From NCBI GenBank assembly GCA_963719165.1, contig CAVRAV010000001.1, forward strand, positions 1,736,001 to 1,800,000: DNA of 64,000 nucleotides, given 5' to 3'. Position numbers and translations under genes: made by a program. Under the pieces are notes generated by a model. The model did not search any database. It saw nothing but the letters and a program-made list of their open reading frames with translations, and was not told where the DNA came from. Below, piece after piece: positions 50,210 to 59,500 of the stretch (positions within the stretch are counted from its first letter, which is position 1; each line of letters begins with the position of its first letter). Source of the stretch: JAOUEA01 sp963719165 (lineage in GTDB: Bacteria > Actinomycetota > UBA4738 > HRBIN12).

Positions 50210-51058
50210 ATGACGATCCAGGATCAGACGTCGAAGTTGCGCCGCGTCCTCGTGCGACCTCCCGTGGCCGATGACGCGGCCGCCTGGCAGGCCTACGCCT
50301 GGCGAGCCGCCCCCGATCCGATTGTCGCCCTCGACCAGCACCGAGCCTTCTGCGCCGCGATCGAGGGCTCGGGGGCGGAAGTCGTCTCGGGGACCACGCG
50401 CGTCCCCGGTGACCCCGATGCCATCTACGCCTACGATCCCGTCCTCGTGACCGACGCGGGCGCGATCCTCTTGCGCCCCGGCAAGGAGGGCCGTCGCGGG
50501 GAGCCGGACGCATGTGCCGCCGACCTCGGAAGCGCGGGTGTCCCGGTGGCAGGCCGGCTCAGCGACCCCGCGACCGCCGAGGGCGGGGACATGTTCTGGC
50601 TGGACGCCGCGACGCTTCTGATCGGCCGCAGTTATCGCACGAACGATGCCGGCATCACGCAGCTGCGTGTGTTGCTCGCGCCGCGGGTCGACGTGATCGC
50701 GTTCGACCTACCCCATCTGGAGGGGCCGAGCGCGTGCCTGCATCTGATGTCGTTGATCTCGCCCCTCGACCGCGATCTGGCGATCGTGTACCTCCCCCTC
50801 ATGCCCGTTCGCCTCGTCGAGCTTCTGCGCGAGCGCGGTGTCGGGCTCGTCGAGGTCCCGCAGGAGGAGTTCTCCACGATGGGGCCGAACGTATTGGCGC
50901 TGGCGCCCCGGGTTGCCCTCGCCCTGGATGGCAACCCCGAGAGCCGCCGACGCATGGAGGCGGCGGGCGTGGAGGTCGCGACGTACCTCGGCTCGGAGAT
51001 CTCCCTCAAGGGAGACGGCGGGCCCACCTGCTTGACGAAGCCGCTCGAACGCGGCTGA
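50210..51058 (+). CDS. DDAH / arginine deiminase-like amidinohydrolase
   Basis: A 282-residue guanidine-modifying enzyme of the pentein fold: RRVLVRPPVADDAAAW, DAIYAYDPVLVTDAGAILLR, TAEGGDMFWLD with the guanidinium-binding acidic pair, GRSYRTNDAGI, the catalytic His in SACLHLMSLIS and the nucleophilic Cys in GGPTCLTKPL. Size fits dimethylarginine dimethylaminohydrolase or related peptide/arginine hydrolases. It is a distinct gene although the raw frame is open with the upstream receiver-type gene; that is explained by the upstream frameshift and by its own leaderless promoter. Confidence 0.85.
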   Translation: MTIQDQTSKLRRVLVRPPVADDAAAWQAYAWRAAPDPIVALDQHRAFCAAIEGSGAEVVSGTTRVPGDPDAIYAYDPVLVTDAGAILLRPGKEGRRGEPDACAADLGSAGVPVAGRLSDPATAEGGDMFWLDAATLLIGRSYRTNDAGITQLRVLLAPRVDVIAFDLPHLEGPSACLHLMSLISPLDRDLAIVYLPLMPVRLVELLRERGVGLVEVPQEEFSTMGPNVLALAPRVALALDGNPESRRRMEAAGVEVATYLGSEISLKGDGGPTCLTKPLERG

Positions 51059-51084
51059 GCGGCCTGAGCCGCCCGGACGGCCGG

Positions 51085-51090
51085 TATGCT
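51085..51090 (+). promoter_or_regulatory. -10 box TATGCT
   Basis: TATGCT with an 8-nt gap (TCGCGACC) to the ATG at 51099; the same hexamer precedes the paralogue at 53046. Confidence 0.55.
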
Positions 51091-51098
51091 TCGCGACC

Positions 51099-51581
51099 AT
51101 GAAGTACCAATATTGGGTCCTGATCCACCTCGCGGGCGTCCTGGGTCTGCTTGCTACCCACGGGGTCTCCATGGTGGCGCTCTATCGCGTCCGCGGTGTC
51201 GCTCCCGATCGTGCGCGGATCGAGGACACCGTCGCGTTCTCTGGATCGACGACCGTCCCGATGTACGTGGCGTTGATCCTGCTCCTGGTCGGCGGCGTGG
51301 GCGCGGCGCTCAAGGCCCACTACCTGAACGATCCCTGGATCACGGGCTCGATCGCGATCTTGGTCATCACCGTGCTGGCGATGCTGGGCCTGGCCTCCCC
51401 CTACTTCCGAAAGGTCAGGGCGGCCTGTGCCCTGCGGCCGTCGGGGGTCCCGCGCGTGAGCGACGAGGAGCTCCTCGACCTCGTGCGCAGCTCGCGCGCC
51501 CATGTGATCTCCGCGATCGGGCTCCTCGGGCTCCTCGTGATCCTCTACCTGATGGTCTTCAAGCCCGGCCTGGGCACCTAG
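51099..51581 (+). CDS. Four-helix membrane protein (DUF2269-like), paralogue A
   Basis: A 160-residue integral membrane protein with four predicted helices (about 6-24, 54-72, 84-102, 136-155). Landmarks are LIHLAGVLGLLATHGVSMVA, TTVPMYVALILLLVGGVGAA, SPYFRKVRAACA and AIGLLGLLVILYLMVFKPG. It resembles the predicted integral membrane family DUF2269 and is a clear paralogue of the protein at 53046 (shared H-x(7)-LLATHGVSM start, PMY centre and LLGLLVILYLMV(F/Y)KPG end). The His residues in the first helix could bind haem or metal. It ends two bases before the convergent UspA-Rieske gene. Confidence 0.75.
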   Translation: MKYQYWVLIHLAGVLGLLATHGVSMVALYRVRGVAPDRARIEDTVAFSGSTTVPMYVALILLLVGGVGAALKAHYLNDPWITGSIAILVITVLAMLGLASPYFRKVRAACALRPSGVPRVSDEELLDLVRSSRAHVISAIGLLGLLVILYLMVFKPGLGT

Positions 51582-51583
51582 CC

Positions 51584-52609
51584 TCAGGCAGGGGGCAACG
51601 AGCGGGCCGCGGGACCGTGGACCACGGTTCCGTCGGTAGCGAACCTCGAGCCGTGGCAGGGGCACGCGAACACCTTGTCGCCTGCGTTCCAAGCCACGGT
51701 GCAGCCCAAGTGCGTGCATCTCGCGGAGAACAAGTGCAGCTCTCCGTCGGTGTCCACGAAGGCCGCCAGCTTCTCCCCCGCTCTCTCGATGACGCCGCCG
51801 TCGCCGGGCGCGATCTCCGACGGGACCTGCACCACCGTGCGCGCGACGAGGATGTCGCGATCGGTGCGTCCCACCACACGTTCGGGAACGGGGTTGAGGA
51901 AGAACCGCTTGGCACCCTTCATCCCTTTGTTCCCGATAACGATGAGGTCGGCTTCGGCCTCTCGCGCCGCCGCGAGCAGCTCCTCGGATGGATCGCCCTG
52001 CCGCAGGTCGATGGTGGTGGCGACCTCATCCGAGCCGTACGTGGCGACGGTGTCCTCCGCGATGAGGGTCCCGGTGGCGGGGTGACCGACGAACGCAAGC
52101 GTCACGCTCGCCCCCATCGCCTCCGCCAGGTCGTAGCCCTTGCGCGCCGCCCGGTCCGCCGTCGGCGACCCGTCGGTGGCGATCAGGAGATGGCGGTAGA
52201 CGGGTCCCTCCGCCGGAGGCGGTCGCTTCGACACGATCAGGAGGTCGCGAGGAGCGTGGTGGGAGAGCCGATCCGCCACGATCCCCAGCCCCACCGACTG
52301 CCCACGGCCCCCGCTCACCACAACGAGCCCCACGTCGCGGAGCTCGGCGACCTCCATCAACACCTCGGCGGGGGGGCGGGCGCCGCGCAGGTCGGCCACG
52401 ACCTTCTTCACGCCGGCCGCGCGGGCGGCATCCACGGCCGCCGAGAGCCGGGCCTCCGCGCCCTCGGGCTTCTCCCAGACGTGGCACACGATCAGCTCCG
52501 CCTTGCCGGCCGTGGCGAGGGATGCCGCCACGCGGCCGGCCTCGGCGGCGCGCTCCGTGCCGTCGGTCCCGAACAGGATCCGTTTGTATGCCACGACGTG
52601 GGACTCCAC
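51584..52609 (-). CDS. Tandem universal stress protein fused to a Rieske [2Fe-2S] domain
   Basis: A 341-residue protein. Residues about 8-128 and 136-255 are two UspA domains (first: RILFGTDGTERAAEAGRVAA ... VVSGGRGQSVGLGIVADRLS; second: HLLIATDGSPTADRAARKG ... IVIGNKGMKGAKRFFLNPVP). Residues about 258-341 are a Rieske domain with both ligand boxes, CTHLGC and CPCHGSRF, and the DGTVVHGPAARSLPP loop seen in bc1/dioxygenase ferredoxins. The ATP-binding G-x2-G-x9-G(S/T) motif is largely kept in the second Usp domain. A redox cofactor on a stress-sensor protein is unusual. GTG 52609 is used; GTG 52594 (GGAG 9 nt upstream) is equally possible. It is flanked on both sides by paralogous membrane proteins. 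Confidence 0.85.
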   Translation of the reverse strand: MESHVVAYKRILFGTDGTERAAEAGRVAASLATAGKAELIVCHVWEKPEGAEARLSAAVDAARAAGVKKVVADLRGARPPAEVLMEVAELRDVGLVVVSGGRGQSVGLGIVADRLSHHAPRDLLIVSKRPPPAEGPVYRHLLIATDGSPTADRAARKGYDLAEAMGASVTLAFVGHPATGTLIAEDTVATYGSDEVATTIDLRQGDPSEELLAAAREAEADLIVIGNKGMKGAKRFFLNPVPERVVGRTDRDILVARTVVQVPSEIAPGDGGVIERAGEKLAAFVDTDGELHLFSARCTHLGCTVAWNAGDKVFACPCHGSRFATDGTVVHGPAARSLPPA

Positions 52610-53032
52610 TTCCGATGTGCTCGCCTCGATGCGGAGGGCACGCTATCACCGCGTGCCGAGGGGACGACCGTGGGGATGACCGCAGCGGCCGGTAGGAGTA
52701 CGGTGGCCAACGCAACAGCTCGAGGAACGATCGCAAACGACGAGCTCCGAGATGCACCCACGGGATCCGGGGGATCCGGGGGGAGGGACACCACGAGGCC
52801 GCACCCACGCTTCACGCCGATCCCGGCCGGTGCGACGGGTCGCCCGGGAGGATTCCACGACGGCCACGACCCCTACCTCCAACACCGCCCGGGGAACCAC
52901 GGGTGCGATCACCGGGAGGAACCCCCAGCGCCTCCCGCGGCGTCCGCGGAGCGGACCCACGCAGACGCCGCGCCCACCGGCCGTCGAACCGCCGGCTGAG
53001 CGACGCGGCCCCGCCCCGGCCCCGTCCGTCGA
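52610..53032. other. Intergenic region, no convincing gene
   Basis: About 420 bases upstream of both the UspA-Rieske gene and the second membrane paralogue. One plus-strand frame (roughly 52676-52999) is open and encodes a Pro/Gly/His-rich, low-complexity peptide with no recognisable domain; an alternative frame runs open into the downstream gene. I see promoters for the flanking genes but no supported coding region. Confidence 0.4.
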
Positions 53033-53038
53033 TATGCT
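53033..53038 (+). promoter_or_regulatory. Leaderless -10 box TATGCT
   Basis: TATGCT with a 7-nt gap (CGCGGGG) to the ATG at 53046. Confidence 0.55.
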
Positions 53039-53045
53039 CGCGGGG

Positions 53046-53519
53046 ATGCTGTCGTTGTGGATCTTCGTGCACCTCGTGGGGATGGCCGGTCTCCTCGCAA
53101 CCCACGGCGTCTCGATGTACGCGATGTTCCAGGTGCGGGCGGTGGACGGCGATCGCGACAAGATCTTCGACCTGTGCCTGCTGTCCAGGCGCACCGTCGG
53201 GCCGATGTACGTCGCTATCGGCGTGCTCGTGCTGGGCGGCGTGGCGGCCGGTCTGCGCGGCCACATGTTCGGCGACTCATGGCTGTGGATCTCGATCGTC
53301 GTGCTGCTCGCCACGATGGCGCTGATGTCCTCGTTGGCTACTCCGTACATGAAGAAGCTGCGCGAGGGATGCACCTTGTGGCACGACGGCACCTACGTTT
53401 TGAGCGAGGAAGACCTGGCCGCGGCGCTGCGGGGGCCCGTCACCATGGTCACGGCAGCGGCGGGGTCGCTCGGGCTCCTCGTGATCCTTTACCTGATGGT
53501 GTACAAGCCGGGCGCCTGA
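53046..53519 (+). CDS. Four-helix membrane protein (DUF2269-like), paralogue B
   Basis: A 157-residue membrane protein with four helices: LWIFVHLVGMAGLLATHGVS, VGPMYVAIGVLVLGGVAAGL, WLWISIVVLLATMALMSSLA and AAGSLGLLVILYLMVYKPG. It aligns end to end with the protein at 51099. The ATG at 53034 overlaps the -10 box, so the in-frame ATG at 53046 is preferred. serC starts 4 bases after its stop, so the two may be co-transcribed. Function unknown. Confidence 0.75.
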   Translation: MLSLWIFVHLVGMAGLLATHGVSMYAMFQVRAVDGDRDKIFDLCLLSRRTVGPMYVAIGVLVLGGVAAGLRGHMFGDSWLWISIVVLLATMALMSSLATPYMKKLREGCTLWHDGTYVLSEEDLAAALRGPVTMVTAAAGSLGLLVILYLMVYKPGA

Positions 53520-53523
53520 GCGC

Positions 53524-54636
53524 ATGGCCGACCGGCGTGGCTTCAACTTCTCGGCGGGACCGGCCACGCTGCCGCCACCCGTCCTCGAGGAGGTCCAGCG
53601 CGACCTCGTGTCCCTACCGGGGCTCGGCGTCTCGGCCTTGGAGATCTCCCACCGTTCGCCCTGGTTCACGGACGTCATCGACGAGGCCGAAGAGCATCTC
53701 CGCGCACTCCTCGGGATCGGCGACGAACACGCCGTGGTCTTCTGCCAAGGCGGAGCCACCCAGCAATTCTCGATGGTCGCCATGAATCTCCTCCGCGGCG
53801 CCCCGAGGTCCGCCGACTACGTCCTCACGGGCGCCTGGGGTGCGAAGGCGGCCGCCGAGGCCTCGCGCGAGGGATCGGTGCGGGAGGCGTGGAACGGCCG
53901 GTCGAGCGACTACGTGCGGGTCCCCTCGCCGGACGAGCTGGCGTCGCACCTCGACCCGGAGGCGACCTACGCGCACGTGACCACGAACGAGACGATCCAG
54001 GGCGTGGCCTTCCACGGGGAGCCGATCGTTCCTGCACAGGTGCCGCTCGTCGCGGATATGTCCTCCGACTTCCTCTCGCGCCCGGTGGACGTCGACGCGT
54101 ACGGCCTGTTGTACGCGGGGGCACAGAAGAACGCCGGGCCGGCGGGCGTGACCGTAGCGGTCGTGCGGCGCGATCTGCTCGAGAAGATCCCGGCCGGCCT
54201 CCCCACGATGCTCGACTACCGCACCTTCGTCGAGCATGGTTCGCGGTACAACACACCGCCCGTCTTCTCGATCTACGTGTTGATGCTCGTTACGCGATGG
54301 CTGCGGATCGACGTCGGTGGCCTCACCGAGCAGCGCGAGCACAACCGGCTGAAGGCGACGCTGCTCTACGACGCCATCGATGCATCCGAGGGCTTCTACC
54401 GCGGGCACGCTGAGGCGAGCAGCCGATCGATCATGAACGTCACGTTCCGCCTGCCCACACCCGACCTCGAACGTGCATTCGTGGCCGAGGCCGACGCCGC
54501 GGGCATGACGGAGCTCAGGGGACATCGCAGCGTGGGCGGGATCCGCGCCAGCATCTACAACGCGATGCCGGTCCAGGGTGCCCGCACGCTCGCGGGATTC
54601 ATGCACCGGTTCGCGCGCACCCATCGTGCCGACTGA
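53524..54636 (+). CDS. serC: Phosphoserine aminotransferase
   Basis: A 370-residue PLP enzyme of serine (and pyridoxal) synthesis, converting 3-phosphohydroxypyruvate to phosphoserine. Motifs: FNFSAGPATLPPPVLEEVQR, GVSALEISHRSPWFTDVIDE, VVFCQGGATQQFSMVAMNLL, HVTTNETIQGVAF, VADMSSDFLSRPVDV, the PLP-lysine in YAGAQKNAGPAGVTVAVVRR, YNTPPVFSIYVL and RGHRSVGGIRASIYNAMP. Full length and all key residues are present. It follows the membrane paralogue B by 4 bases; no other serine genes are adjacent. Confidence 0.95.
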   Translation: MADRRGFNFSAGPATLPPPVLEEVQRDLVSLPGLGVSALEISHRSPWFTDVIDEAEEHLRALLGIGDEHAVVFCQGGATQQFSMVAMNLLRGAPRSADYVLTGAWGAKAAAEASREGSVREAWNGRSSDYVRVPSPDELASHLDPEATYAHVTTNETIQGVAFHGEPIVPAQVPLVADMSSDFLSRPVDVDAYGLLYAGAQKNAGPAGVTVAVVRRDLLEKIPAGLPTMLDYRTFVEHGSRYNTPPVFSIYVLMLVTRWLRIDVGGLTEQREHNRLKATLLYDAIDASEGFYRGHAEASSRSIMNVTFRLPTPDLERAFVAEADAAGMTELRGHRSVGGIRASIYNAMPVQGARTLAGFMHRFARTHRAD

Positions 54637-54650
54637 GGTATCGGCGGCCC

Positions 54651-55010
54651 TCAGCCCACCTCGATGTCGAACTCGTTGCCCTCCGGGTCGGCCATCGTGC
54701 GCCAGACGACGTCCCGCAAGCGCTGCTCCGCCCGATCCGGCCATGAGCCACCCAGGGAGACGATCCGCTCGGTGGCCACCTCGAGATCCTCGACCGAGAC
54801 GTCGAGGTGCAGGCGGTTCTTCACGGTCTTGGGCTCCGGAACGCGCTGGAAGCACAGGGTGGGCAAGCTCTCGTTCCCTTTGAGGAACACGTAGCGGCCG
54901 TCGTCCATCGCCAGGTCGACCTCCGTGCCCAGCACCTCGGCCCAGAACGTGGCCAGCCGGTCAGGGTCCTCGCAGTCGATCGTGGTGAACAGGAACGTGC
55001 CGACCCCCAT
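54651..55010 (-). CDS. Glyoxalase/bleomycin-resistance (VOC) family protein
   Basis: A 119-residue VOC-fold protein with the two beta-alpha-beta-beta-beta modules: TFLFTTIDCEDPDRLATFWA ... RYVFLKGNESLPTLCFQRVP and NRLHLDVSVEDLEVATERIV ... VVWRTMADPEGNEFDIEVG. Ending PEGNEFDI with the metal-binding Glu is typical of the actinobacterial glyoxalase-like group. Substrate unknown. ATG 55010 with AAGGGGAA upstream; it lies 14 bases behind the class III aminotransferase gene and is probably co-transcribed. Confidence 0.88.
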   Translation of the reverse strand: MGVGTFLFTTIDCEDPDRLATFWAEVLGTEVDLAMDDGRYVFLKGNESLPTLCFQRVPEPKTVKNRLHLDVSVEDLEVATERIVSLGGSWPDRAEQRLRDVVWRTMADPEGNEFDIEVG

Positions 55011-55024
55011 CGCGTTCCCCTTCC

Positions 55025-56383
55025 TCAGCTCGCGACCAGCTCGTCGGCGGCGCGCGCGAATACCTCGGTGTGTCGGTCCACGTCCTCTTCGGTGGTCGCC
55101 GGCGACATCAGCGACATGTTGTGGAACGGCGTCATCAGGATCCCGCGGTTCAGCAGGTACAGGTGGATCAGGGTGTCGAGCTCCTCGTCCTGCCCGGCGG
55201 CGGCCTGCGAGCCGTTGCGTGCCTCGTCGGGTCGGAACAGGTACTCGACCCGGCAGCCGATCCGGGTGACGTGCCACGGCAGCTCCCGGCTGTCGATGAC
55301 GTCTTGCACGCCCGCCTCGAAGCGCTCGCCCAGGCCCACCATCCGCTCGAAGGCATCGTCGGTGAGTATGCCGCCCAGCGTCGCGCGCATGGCCGCGAGG
55401 GAGAGGGCGTTGCCCGCCAGCGTCCCGCCCGTGCCCCCCACATCCGAGTTGCGCCAGTCCGTGAGATCGACGATCCGTCGCGCCACGTCCTGCGTCATGC
55501 CGAACGCCGCGCTGGGGATCCCGGCGCCCAGGGTCTTGCCGATCGTGACGATGTCGGGATCGAGGGCCCACGCCTTGGTGCATCCCCCGGGTCCGGCACA
55601 GATGGTGTGGGTCTCGTCGATCACGAGCAAGGTCCCGTAACGAGAGCACAACGCACGTACGCCGTCGTGGTATCCGGGCTCGGGCAGCACGATGCCGATG
55701 TTCGTGAGGGCGGGCTCGAACAGGACGGCCGCGATATCGCCGGGGGCGAGCGCTGCCTCGAGCGCACCGAGGTCGTTGATCTCGACCACCTTCGTGGTGA
55801 GCTCCAGGGGCACCGCCTGACCGATGAGGCCCTCGCGCGGGCCCACCGTCCCGTCGGCCTCGAGCGTCGCGAACGTCTCGTCCACCGAGCCGTGATAGTT
55901 GCCGTTGTGCACCACGATCTTGGACCGGCCCGTGATCTCCCGCGCCCACCGCAGCACGAACCGGTTCGCGTCGGTGGCCGTGAGGCAGAACTGCCAGAAA
56001 GGAACGCCGAATCGCCGCGTCATCTCCGCGCCCACCCAGGCGGCGTCCTCGGTGGGCAGCATGAGGGTGATGCCCTTGGCGGCCTGTTCCGCGATCGCGT
56101 CCACCGCGAGCTTGGGGCCGTGCCCGGCCATCCCGCCCGTATCGCCGAGGCAGAAGTCCACGAAGGCGTTGCCGTCCACGTCGGTGAAATGCGCCCCCTC
56201 CGCGTGATCCACGAACACCGGGTAGTCGCCGGGCCAGCGCACCATCCAGTTCATGGGCACCCCGAACAGCAGGTTCGTCTTCGCCGACTCCGCGAGCTCA
56301 CCTGAACGCGGATGCCGTTCGCGGAAGGTCTGGCGCTCCCGGGCCGAGAGGTCGCTGATCCTCGTGCGATCGATGGCGTTCAC
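55025..56383 (-). CDS. Class III aminotransferase, glutamate-1-semialdehyde-aminomutase-like
   Basis: A 452-residue PLP enzyme: NWMVRWPGDYPVFVDHAEGA, FVDFCLGDTGGMAGHGP, VVHNGNYHGSVDETFATLEA, LLVIDETHTICAGPGGCTKA and the PLP-lysine in IVTIGKTLGAGIPSAAFGMT. It is close to HemL-like aminotransferases but longer at the N-terminus and lacks haem-synthesis neighbours, so a transaminase role on an amino acid or amine is more likely than tetrapyrrole synthesis. GTG start at 56383 with AGGAGGT 9 nt upstream; divergent from the GGDEF-EAL gene. Confidence 0.88.
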   Translation of the reverse strand: MNAIDRTRISDLSARERQTFRERHPRSGELAESAKTNLLFGVPMNWMVRWPGDYPVFVDHAEGAHFTDVDGNAFVDFCLGDTGGMAGHGPKLAVDAIAEQAAKGITLMLPTEDAAWVGAEMTRRFGVPFWQFCLTATDANRFVLRWAREITGRSKIVVHNGNYHGSVDETFATLEADGTVGPREGLIGQAVPLELTTKVVEINDLGALEAALAPGDIAAVLFEPALTNIGIVLPEPGYHDGVRALCSRYGTLLVIDETHTICAGPGGCTKAWALDPDIVTIGKTLGAGIPSAAFGMTQDVARRIVDLTDWRNSDVGGTGGTLAGNALSLAAMRATLGGILTDDAFERMVGLGERFEAGVQDVIDSRELPWHVTRIGCRVEYLFRPDEARNGSQAAAGQDEELDTLIHLYLLNRGILMTPFHNMSLMSPATTEEDVDRHTEVFARAADELVAS

Positions 56384-56561
56384 GGCGTGGCGACCTCCTG
56401 TGGCAGGCGAGGCGCCAGTCTATCGGCCGCGGTGCGCTCGTCGCGGCCCGATCGATCGTCCCGTCGGCCCGGCGGTTCCTGCCGCTCACGGCCTCTTTCG
56501 GCCGCTACCGCGAGTGGCCCGCACCCTTCAGACGGCTCCGCGCGAGGCCGATAGCCCTTCG

Positions 56562-59500
56562 GTGAGGAATCGGGCTTGGTACCTCTATCTGGTTGCGGCT
56601 GCCGTGGCGTCTGCCGCGTACTTCGCGGCCGGTCACCGCAGCTGGATCTTCAATCTGATCGGCCTGTCCGCTCCGTTGATGATCCTGGTCGCCGTCAAGA
56701 TCCACCGGCCCGAGCACTCCGCGCCGTGGTCGTGGTTCGCGCTCGGACAGTTGCTGTTCATCATCGGCGACCTGGTCGCCTACAACTACGGCACCTTCCA
56801 CAGGCTGCTGCCCGGCGTCTTCTCCCTCGAGGCGGGCCGGATGCCGTACCCGTCGATCGGCGATCTCTTCTCGCTCTGCTTGTACCCGTGCCTGGTGGCC
56901 GGACTCATCTTGATCATCCGCCAGCGTGGAGCAGGACGCGACCGCGGGAGCCTGATCGACGCCGCCATGATCGCGATCGGCGTGGGCACGCTCTCCTGGG
57001 TGTTCCTGATCTCCCCCTACGTCAAGGACATGACCCTGTCCGGCGGCGTCAAATCCTTCTCGATGGGCTATCCGGTGATGGACATGCTGCTGTTCACGGT
57101 GGCGATCCGCCTGGCGGTGGGTGCCGGGCGCAGGGTTCCGTCGTTCCACCTGATGCTGACGGCGATCGTCGCGCTCTTCGTGACCGACGCGATCTACGGA
57201 TGGCTGCAGCTGCACGACGGCTACGTCGCGGGCAGCGGGCTCCTGGAGATCGGGTGGATATCCTTCTACGTCCTGTTCGGCGCCGCGGCCCTGCACCCGT
57301 CCATGCGCCACCTGTCGGATCGGGGCGACACGGTCGATCCGCGCGTGAGCGTGGGTCGTCTGTTCCTACTGGGCGCGGCCTCGTTGCTCGCCCCGATGAC
57401 GCTCGTGATCCAGCTGTGGCGTGGCGGACCCACCAACCTCCCCGTCGTGCTGAGCGCCACCATCATGCTGTTCCTGCTCGTGGTGTTCCGGATGGCGGGG
57501 CTCGTGCGACGCCAGCAGGACTCGGCCGAGCGCGAGAGGGCGCTGCGCGAGGCGGGGGCGGCGCTCGTCACGGCGACCAACCGCGACGGCATCCATGAGG
57601 CGGCCATCGGCGCGACGCGGGCGCTCGCCGGAGACGACGCGGCTATCCGGATGTGCGAGGAGCTAGGCGACGACGACGAGCTCGTCGTGCTCGCGGCGTC
57701 CGGCGGCGTGAGGGACGTGGCGGGGGTCCGCTTCCGCCTGAGCGACCTGCAGTCCTGGAAGCGCGAGCGGCTCCTCGAGCGGGATGCCTACACCGTGCGG
57801 ATCTACGAGAGCACGCTGCGCGACCCCCTAGGGCTCCCTCGCGACGAGGACGGGACCGTCATGGTCGCCCCCTTGTTCATCCGAGACGAGCTCCGTGGCC
57901 TGATGGTCGTGGCGACGCCCGAGGACATGCCGACGACCGTCGCCGACTCGATCCGCGCCCTGTCCTCCCAGGTGGCCCTCGCCCTGGAGAGCGCCGCGCT
58001 CACGGAGAGCCTGCTGCTGCAGCAGAGCGAGAAGCGGTTCGCCTCGCTGGTGCAGAACTCCTCAGACGTGGTGACCGTGGTGGACGCGGACACGTCGATC
58101 CGCTACGCGAGCCCGTCTGCGCTCCGCGTCCTCGGGGTCGCGCCGCACCTGCTGGAGGGCACGCGTTTCATCGAGCTCGTGCATCCCGAGGACAAGACCC
58201 GTGTCCTGTCCTTCCTCACCTCCGTGGGCGAAGGTGATGGGCAGCCCGGCATCATGGAGTTCCGGATGCGCTGCAGCGACGGCCGCATGCTCTTCACGGA
58301 GACGCTGCGCACGAACCTCGTGCGCGACCCGAGCGTCCACGGGATCGTGCTGAACACCCGGGACATCTCCGAGCGCAAGGCGTTCGAGCAGCAGCTCTCC
58401 CACCAGGCCTTCCACGACCCCGTCACCGACCTCGCCAACCGCGCCCTCTTCCGCGATCGCGTGACCCACGCGATCGAGCGTCAAGAGCGCGATCACAAAC
58501 CGATCGCGGTGCTCTTCATGGATCTCGACGACTTCAAGACGATCAACGACTCGCTCAGCCACGTGGCGGGGGACCGGGTGCTCCGAGAGGTGGGCGACCG
58601 GCTGCGAGAGTGCCTGCGCTCGGCCGACACCGCGGCGAGACTGGGAGGCGACGAGTTCGCGATCCTGCTCGAGGACGGAGGAGAGGGGATCCAGGCGGTG
58701 GACGTGGCGGACCGCGTGATGCACATGCTCGACGATCCGTTCGCGCTCGAGGGCAAGGAGGTCTACGTCCGCGCCAGCATCGGCATCGCGGTGGCCGAGG
58801 GGGGCGAACGGGTCGGCGACGCGGAGGAGCTCCTGCGGAACGCCGATGTGGCGATGTACATGGCCAAGGAGAAGGGGAAGGGCCGCTACCAGGTCTTCGA
58901 GCCGGCCATGCACGACATCGCGTTGAAGCGACTGGAGCTGAAGGCCGACATGCAGCGCGCCCTCGAACACGGCGAGTTCGTCCTGCACTACCAGCCCGTG
59001 ATCGAGCTCCAGAGCGGCAGGATCTCCGGGGTCGAGGCCCTGATCCGGTGGGCCCACCCCGTGCGCGGCACGATCCCGCCCCTCGAGTTCATCCCGCTCG
59101 CCGAGGAGACCGGGCTCATCGTGCCGATCGGCCGATGGGTGCTGCAGGAAGCGTGCCGGACCGCCGTCGATCTGAACGCGCGGTTCGCGACGGGCGCGGG
59201 GTTCCACATGGCGGTGAACCTCTCGGCTCGGCAGATCGCGCGGCCGGAGCTCGTCAGCGAGGTTCGCGAGACGCTCCTCGACACGGGGCTGGATCCCGGT
59301 GCGCTCATCCTCGAGATCACCGAGTCCGTGATGATGCAGGACATGGAGCTCTCGATCGAGAGACTCTCCGAGCTCAAGGGCCTGGGCGTGCTGCTGGCCA
59401 TCGACGACTTCGGGACCGGCTACTCGAGCCTCAACTACGTCCGTCGATTCCCCGTGGACATCCTCAAGGTGGACAAGTCGTTCATCGACGGCGTGAGCGA

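Noticed and set aside
48659..51058. A single 799-residue receiver-amidinohydrolase fusion
   Set aside because: The repeat tail changes frame at a G run and has a proper TAG at 50171, and the second part has its own promoter box, so two genes are more likely.
52676..52999. Plus-strand frame encoding a Pro/Gly/His-rich peptide upstream of membrane paralogue B
   Set aside because: Low complexity, no ribosome site with good spacing and no domain; two frames are equally open here.
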